This document shows, piece after piece, positions 15,856-20,126 of a stretch of DNA of 20,126 nt (positions within the stretch are counted from its first letter, which is position 1; each line of letters starts with the position of its first letter). This DNA comes from a virus. Where the stretch lies: IMG/VR virus record IMGVR_UViG_3300030331_001110, positions 1 to 20,126 of that record. One strand, written 5' to 3'. Position numbers and translations under genes: made by a program. The notes beneath the pieces are model-generated. The model did no database searches. It was given only the letters and a program-made list of their open reading frames with translations, and was not told where the DNA came from.

Positions 15856-16169
15856 TTGTTGTTTCTTTTTTTAGTTTTGAAATCTATATGTATTACGTTA
15901 CTGTCTTCTTCTCTTCTTACAAATTTATTTTTTACAAAAGACTCTAAGAAGTTTTCTAACTTTGTCAAAAGTCCCGGATCTAAATCCATGATTGGCACAG
16001 AGGATGCAACTAACTGTGCTAAATGCATTAAACTAGCTCTACTTTCTGCATCTAATTTAGAATCAGGATGAGCTATAATATTTAACACAACTTCTCCAGT
16101 CCAATATGTTCCATCAACTTTTGGAACTAGTTCTAAATAAATTGCTTCAGGGTTTTTTCTATACATCAT
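15852..16169 (-). CDS. Conserved hypothetical protein, 105 aa
   Basis: The start is set by a strong GGAGG six bases upstream of ATGATG, giving MMYRKNPEAIYLELVPKVDG. A longer frame begins at 16187, but it contains that ribosome site inside its own coding sequence. The N-terminal half has beta-like stretches (EAIYLELVPKV, WTGEVVLNIIAH), the second half is helical (SLMHLAQLVASSVPIMDLD) and the C-terminus is basic (KTKKRNNK). It overlaps the endonuclease gene by the four bases ATGA, so translation is probably coupled. No family with known function is recognised. Confidence 0.78.
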   Translation of the reverse strand: MMYRKNPEAIYLELVPKVDGTYWTGEVVLNIIAHPDSKLDAESRASLMHLAQLVASSVPIMDLDPGLLTKLENFLESFVKNKFVRREEDSNVIHIDFKTKKRNNK

Positions 16170-16600
16170 TTTGTACCTCCTATACATTTAATAAATTTTG
16201 GATGTTCGTTCTTCCCCTTTTCCTTTAACCATGCTTCAGGTATAATTCTGTCATGGTATAAGAAACCTTGTTCTACGCACCATTGTGCATAAGTAGTATT
16301 TGATCCTTTGTATAGCTTGTTTTTACTATTACCAAAAACAAAACGTATATCTAAATTAGGATGTTGTTTTTTTATCTCTACATGCTTTCTTCTATGCGTC
16401 GCTGTAAAGTGTCCCTTTGCTTCAATAATTATGCCATTATCTAAAATAAAATCAGGTTTATATGTTCTGTAACATAAATCTTGCCATTGTATTTTTATAG
16501 TTTCATACTCAAAATTAGCCTTAATCGTATGTAACTTGATGGCTATGCTATATTCTAGACCACCTTTATATTTATCTTCTATATCTATTTCAAACTCCAT
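16166..16600 (-). CDS. T7 endonuclease I-like Holliday junction resolvase
   Basis: This 144-aa protein matches T7 gene 3 endonuclease I (149 aa) over nearly its full length. The PD-(D/E)XK active site is complete: E16 in GGLEYSI (T7 E20), D50 in YKPDFIL (T7 D55), and E60 and K62 in IIIEAKG (T7 E65 and K67). Further shared stretches include RRKHVEIKKQHPNLDIRFVF and KLYKGS, and a conserved end with IIPEAWLKE. The T7 enzyme acts as a dimer, cuts four-way junctions and branched DNA, and helps break down host DNA. The gene overlaps the upstream nuclease by 16 bases and the downstream gene by ATGA. The start ATG lacks a good Shine-Dalgarno. Confidence 0.95.
   Translation of the reverse strand: MEFEIDIEDKYKGGLEYSIAIKLHTIKANFEYETIKIQWQDLCYRTYKPDFILDNGIIIEAKGHFTATHRRKHVEIKKQHPNLDIRFVFGNSKNKLYKGSNTTYAQWCVEQGFLYHDRIIPEAWLKEKGKNEHPKFIKCIGGTK
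16176..16180 (-). promoter_or_regulatory. Shine-Dalgarno GGAGG deciding a start
   Basis: GGAGG on the minus strand sits six bases before the ATG at 16169 and within the final codons of the endonuclease gene. It is the strongest ribosome site I see on this strand and places the start of the 105-aa gene at 16169 rather than 16187. Confidence 0.8.
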
Positions 16601-17334
16601 ATTTGACTAGCATCTTGTTTTGCTTTGTGTGACCACATCCAAGAGTCAACATTTGGAAAGAATAAAGAAGCAATATAGTGTTTGTCTTCACTTAGTGATA
16701 ATAGTTTTTGTATACTAAATGCCACTGTTTGCAGTTGTTTTTTATGCAACGACAAATTTTTAAGATTAAATTTTTTGTGCATTTTAGGTGACGCAAAAAA
16801 CAAATCTACTTTCTTCTTTGGGTATGCCATAGAATACAAAGCCATCTGTCTCATCTGTGCCTCTGTAGGCTTTGATGGCATCCTTGTCGTTGTTTTCAAA
16901 TCCACTATTGTATCTTTAAATAAAAAATCTATGTAACCAATAATTGGTATGGGCAAGTCATCAAACTGTACCTCTACCTTTTGTTGATAGCTTTCTAAAT
17001 TTTTATATTTAAAATTTTCATCTAACACTTCACCAAAACTAGCTAAAGTGTTACGTTCTTTTTTTACCTTCTCATCATTTAAATCAATACCAGCTTCGCC
17101 ACAAAGACCAATAAACTTAGTATCAAGTTCTAAAAAATCAAAAGAACCTTTTTCATATTTCTGTGCTAACACATGCTCTTGTGCAATACCACGAATAGCA
17201 CCAGCACCACTATCTGATCTAATGCCAAATAAGTATCTCATAATCCATTGTGGTGGATCTGTGATGTAGGTGTTGATGCTACTTGGGGATAAGTAGTTTA
17301 TATTGTGTACCCGAAATGGGTTGTTGGAAATCAC
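16585..17334 (-). CDS. PD-(D/E)XK exonuclease, RecB/Cas4-like
   Basis: This 249-aa protein has RecB-family nuclease motifs in order: LSPSSINTYITDPPQW near the N-terminus, an active-site His (H54 in GIAQEHVL), motif II GYIDFLF with D135, motif III IVDLKTT with D145 and K147, and the QxxxY motif at Q163-Y167 (QMALY). No cysteines matching a Cas4 iron-sulfur cluster are evident. Phages with this gene lack a separate T7 gp6-type exonuclease in the same place, so it may process DNA ends for recombination or degrade host DNA (inference). It starts at a GTG overlapping the ssDNA-binding candidate's stop as GTGA, which suggests coupling, and overlaps the endonuclease I gene. Confidence 0.9.
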   Translation of the reverse strand: MISNNPFRVHNINYLSPSSINTYITDPPQWIMRYLFGIRSDSGAGAIRGIAQEHVLAQKYEKGSFDFLELDTKFIGLCGEAGIDLNDEKVKKERNTLASFGEVLDENFKYKNLESYQQKVEVQFDDLPIPIIGYIDFLFKDTIVDLKTTTRMPSKPTEAQMRQMALYSMAYPKKKVDLFFASPKMHKKFNLKNLSLHKKQLQTVAFSIQKLLSLSEDKHYIASLFFPNVDSWMWSHKAKQDASQIWSLK

Positions 17335-18260
17335 TGTACTTCTTCTGTGTCAATATCAATGAAACCCTCTATTACTTCTTGATCAGCTTCACTAACATCG
17401 CCTTGTCTTTTCTGCACGTTAGTATCCCACTCTTTACAAACCCAATCGTTAAAACCTTTTATAAACATGCTAAACTCACCAAAAAGTTTTTTATCTTCAT
17501 CATTAATTTCAAATGACTCCGTATAATCGACCTCAACTATAGGTGTGTAAAAAGAACTGCCATTAGGCAATTGATTGGCATGTGTTCCATTTAAATGCAT
17601 TGCATGTTGAATTGGTAGTCTAGACTTCTCTGATAACTCTGAGAATAGATCACCAAATGTTTTAAAAGCATCCTTGTTGTCAACTTCCCAAATGAAAGGA
17701 GAATCTGAAAAGTTTTCAACAGGGACACCTTTTTCATCTACGGGATCTTCCATAGATACTGTTCCAAAGAGCACTCGTACTCGTTTGATTTGTCTAATTA
17801 AATCTTGTGTGCTTTTGGGCAAGGCTTGAAAATCCTCAACATAACCTGAAGGCTTACCACAGTTGAACCGACCTGTGTTATCTTTCAAATCAATATTAAG
17901 GCTATCAGCCATGATGGTTCTGTGGAAAGAGCCTTTTTTCTCTCCACCTTTAGCACCCTGATTAGCAACATATCTTTTGAGCATGAAACGCTGCATGAAA
18001 GGTCTGATGGTAATATTCTTGGAAAAAATGTAAAAAGAAGAATCTTCACTTACGACTTCAAGTCTATAAGCTCCACCCTCAATAACTTCTACGTTTGTGG
18101 GTTTACCATTAACCTCAACCTTACCCATAATAGGTGAGTGCCAAATTCTTAATCTGTTAAGTGTGCTAGTTTTCTTGGGTGCTTTTTTCTCTGTAGCCAT
18201 TCCCATTGCTCTAGCCAAATCATCGTAATTATCTACGTTTATATTTGCTAATTCGCTCAT
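17331..18260 (-). CDS. Putative single-stranded DNA-binding replication protein
   Basis: This 309-aa protein begins MSELANINVDNYDDLARAMG. A basic linker (25-37), a beta-rich core with VEVIEGGAYRLEVVSEDSSF and FYIFSKNITIRPFMQRFMLK, and the segment TGRFNCGKPSGYVEDF (129-144) follow. The C-terminus from 288 is strongly acidic (SEADQEVIEGFIDIDTEEVQ), as in many phage SSBs, although T7 gp2.5 ends in an aromatic residue and this one does not. The position directly between DNA polymerase and nucleases is where phages place their ssDNA-binding protein. I do not recognise a standard SSB motif, so the function is inferred. The start has a clear AGGAGT at 18265-18270. Confidence 0.55.
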   Translation of the reverse strand: MSELANINVDNYDDLARAMGMATEKKAPKKTSTLNRLRIWHSPIMGKVEVNGKPTNVEVIEGGAYRLEVVSEDSSFYIFSKNITIRPFMQRFMLKRYVANQGAKGGEKKGSFHRTIMADSLNIDLKDNTGRFNCGKPSGYVEDFQALPKSTQDLIRQIKRVRVLFGTVSMEDPVDEKGVPVENFSDSPFIWEVDNKDAFKTFGDLFSELSEKSRLPIQHAMHLNGTHANQLPNGSSFYTPIVEVDYTESFEINDEDKKLFGEFSMFIKGFNDWVCKEWDTNVQKRQGDVSEADQEVIEGFIDIDTEEVQ

Positions 18261-18264
18261 TTTA

Positions 18265-18270
18265 ACTCCT
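18265..18270 (-). promoter_or_regulatory. Shine-Dalgarno AGGAGT before the ssDNA-binding candidate
   Basis: AGGAGT on the minus strand lies four bases from the ATG at 18260, within the 30-base gap after the polymerase stop. This gap is one of the few non-coding stretches here. I see no terminator hairpin in it, so polymerase and downstream genes are probably co-transcribed. Confidence 0.75.
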
Positions 18271-18290
18271 TAAAAAGTCTTATAGTTATA

Positions 18291-20126
18291 TCAAGAGACA
18301 TCTTTAGTGTCAAGCCAGTTGTCCCCCATCTTTGCTTCTAATAGCAAAGGTACATTAAAATCAATACCATATGTTGAATCAATAATCTGTTTCATATTTT
18401 TATTTGTATTATTAATTATGTCAATCACAATATTTTCTTCATTGGGATGTACATCAATTACAATGGAATCATGTACTGTGTTCACAATGCATGATTTAAA
18501 ATCTTGTAGCTGATCATCAATAGCCAACAAAACTAAAGGCACAATATCAGCAGTGGCAAAACTTTGTACTGGGTAGTTTTTTATTTGAGTAAAATGAGAC
18601 ACACCACCGTTTGTTCTTCTTTTAACATCCGGGAATGAAAACTCTCTACCCGAAGGTATTCTAATCTTCTGTGTGTTTAAAGCCTCTTTAGCCAATCGGG
18701 TATGCCATAGTGCGATTTCTTTGTACTTTTTTGTAAACTGTTCGTAATATTTTGCTTCAGAAGTCGTTCTCCCAAATCCTGTTGCTCCGTAGAGAGGGGC
18801 AAAGGTGTGAGCTTTTGCTTCTTGCCTACTAATCTTTTGACCTGATTCCGTAATGACACTAGCAGTGTACGCATGAACGTCAAAGCCATCTTCTATCTCC
18901 TTCATTGCTATTTTGTCTTGTGATAAAAATGCTGCAGTTCTAAACTCCAACTGTGCAAAATCTGCCTCTAAAATCTTTCCACCTTGCCATCTAGAAACAA
19001 ATACTTTTTTAACAGGGAATGTACCACCTCTAGGCATGTTTTGCATATTAGGATCAGCACCACTAAATCTTCCTGTTGATGTTCTGTGTTGTAAAAGTCT
19101 TACATGTAACATTCCATCTTCCTTAGTATGAATTTTTATACCCTCTACAAAAGAAGATAGATATGTATCTAGTGCCGACAGTCTTTGTATATCAGTCAAA
19201 AAGTTAAATGCAGGCACACTGTCGTTTCTCTTTGTGACATGTTGTAATACCTCCAACATCTTTTTGTTAACACTAAAACCATTGGCACTTACCCATTTTA
19301 CATTTGGTGGGTTAAATTTAAATCCTGCTATTTTTCCCACAGAAATAAAAGAATAGCCATTCCCATTGCAATCAGGGCATTTAGGTAATCGAGCATAAAG
19401 AGTTCCATCCTTCTTCACCTTTCTTAATAAGCCTGAACCAATGCAAGTCCTACATTTCTGTGCTTTTGTTTTGTAAACTATGTCTGTGTTATCTTTTATA
19501 GTTTGATTAAAACTTGTCTTCTCCATTGCATATGCAAAGTTATTCATCCATGTGGATTTGTCTTTTGGTTTTCTACTATACAAAATCCATGACATCTGTT
19601 CAGGACTATTTAAATTTATAGGAGTATCACCCATAAGTTCCTTTACTTGTGTCTGTAGTCTTTGTTCTATTTCACTTTTTTCTTTTTGAAATTCTAATTG
19701 TACGGATTCAAGTGTATCAACATCCACCTTGAATCCTCTCTTATATATCTTAGCCAATGCCACTGATACTTTGTTTGTAAATAATACAGTGTTCAATAAC
19801 CCAGCATCTTTTGGTGTATTCAATCTATAATATTGTTTGTCACTTAGTTGTTGTGTAGCACGTAGATCTGCAGAAAGATAACTAGAGAGTTCTGCTCTAG
19901 GTATTTCATCTGTGGCAAAACCTTGAGCAAAATAATTTTTGAGGGTATCTTCTTTCTTTGTCTCTAAGTCATATCTCTCTGCACAATCTTTTAGGTGCAA
20001 AGGTTCTTTCATGCCACGTTGCAAAACATACTCTGTTAGCATTGTACAAAATATAGGACCTTCATATTTAAACCCTGATTCCCAAAGCCACATGAGATCG
20101 TAAGCTATGTTATGTCCGATTAGGAT
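18291..20126 (-). CDS. polA: DNA polymerase, family A (N-terminus cut by window edge)
   Basis: The frame runs off the window end, so about 611 C-terminal residues are visible. Numbering from the first in-window Met (20093), the edge holds the exonuclease motif GHNIAYD just upstream, and YLSAD (72-76) is Exo III, so a 3'-5' proofreading domain is present. The polymerase motifs are complete: A, ILEADFAQLEFR (D378); B, R423, K427, F431 and YG at 435-436; C, VHDS (H541, D542). F431 is the equivalent of E. coli Phe762; Phe or Tyr here is reported to associate with virulent phages and Leu with temperate ones. Residues 214-246 insert two CxxCxGxG motifs (C214/C217, C239/C242), a likely zinc ribbon absent from E. 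coli and T7 enzymes. This enzyme is the probable replicase. Confidence 0.95.
   Translation of the reverse strand: MLIGHNIAYDLMWLWESGFKYEGPIFCTMLTEYVLQRGMKEPLHLKDCAERYDLETKKEDTLKNYFAQGFATDEIPRAELSSYLSADLRATQQLSDKQYYRLNTPKDAGLLNTVLFTNKVSVALAKIYKRGFKVDVDTLESVQLEFQKEKSEIEQRLQTQVKELMGDTPINLNSPEQMSWILYSRKPKDKSTWMNNFAYAMEKTSFNQTIKDNTDIVYKTKAQKCRTCIGSGLLRKVKKDGTLYARLPKCPDCNGNGYSFISVGKIAGFKFNPPNVKWVSANGFSVNKKMLEVLQHVTKRNDSVPAFNFLTDIQRLSALDTYLSSFVEGIKIHTKEDGMLHVRLLQHRTSTGRFSGADPNMQNMPRGGTFPVKKVFVSRWQGGKILEADFAQLEFRTAAFLSQDKIAMKEIEDGFDVHAYTASVITESGQKISRQEAKAHTFAPLYGATGFGRTTSEAKYYEQFTKKYKEIALWHTRLAKEALNTQKIRIPSGREFSFPDVKRRTNGGVSHFTQIKNYPVQSFATADIVPLVLLAIDDQLQDFKSCIVNTVHDSIVIDVHPNEENIVIDIINNTNKNMKQIIDSTYGIDFNVPLLLEAKMGDNWLDTKDVS

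Noticed and set aside
16170-16187. Longer start for the 105-aa gene
   Set aside because: It would translate through the strong GGAGG that clearly serves the ATG at 16169.
16585-17334. Cas4 of a CRISPR adaptation module
   Set aside because: There are no cas1, cas2 or repeat arrays, and cysteines for a Cas4 iron-sulfur cluster are not evident. A generic RecB-like phage nuclease fits better.
19368-19454. A separate DnaJ-type chaperone gene
   Set aside because: The CxxCxGxG motifs are in frame within the uninterrupted polymerase, with no J domain nearby.

Overview
The window is a 20 kb piece of a lytic, AT-rich, podovirus-like bacteriophage genome, most likely marine. The evidence for a phage is a tail-fibre locus with two self-processing (S74) fibres, a large putative DNA-ejection protein block, a family A DNA polymerase, a T7 endonuclease I homologue, a DUF3310 protein and a phage-type B12-dependent ribonucleotide reductase. 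The AT-rich composition and small-protein repertoire resemble phages of abundant ocean bacteria such as SAR11; that host assignment is inference from memory of similar genomes, not shown by the sequence. I saw no integrase, repressor, tRNA, CRISPR array or insertion sequence.

Layout. Positions 1-12,714 are one plus-strand structural cluster. It holds the end of a small protein, an S74 tail fibre, an adhesin-like protein, a small fibre-associated protein, a second S74 fibre, and a third fibre or receptor-binding protein. A small conserved protein and a one-helix holin-like membrane protein follow. The cluster ends with a Q/N/A-rich 659-aa protein carrying an exact 11-residue repeat, two small proteins, and 471-aa and 1144-aa proteins that look like internal virion (ejection) proteins. 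Positions 12,707-20,126 are a minus-strand replication and nucleotide-metabolism cluster. In transcription order it holds DNA polymerase A (N-terminus outside the window), a putative ssDNA-binding protein, a RecB-like PD-(D/E)XK nuclease, T7 endonuclease I-type resolvase, a 105-aa protein, DUF3310, a 55-aa protein, class II ribonucleotide reductase, three small hypothetical proteins and a small membrane protein. Two of these small genes (12,930-13,094 and 15,444-15,611) are under 60 codons and easily missed.

The two clusters converge and their last genes overlap by 8 bp, so no intergenic terminator separates them. Almost all neighbouring genes abut or overlap through TAATG, ATGA or GTGA junctions, which suggests translational coupling. 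There is no gene-free stretch over 40 bases.

How it works together (inference from families): the minus-strand genes would take host DNA apart with nucleases, turn ribonucleoside triphosphates into dNTPs with a cobalamin-dependent reductase, copy the genome with Pol A and resolve branched intermediates. The plus-strand genes build the adsorption and DNA-injection apparatus. The most unusual signals are a DnaJ-like pair of CxxCxGxG motifs inside the DNA polymerase, the 11-residue Phe-Asn-Ala repeat in the 659-aa virion candidate, and base-composition breaks within fibre genes that suggest modular exchange.
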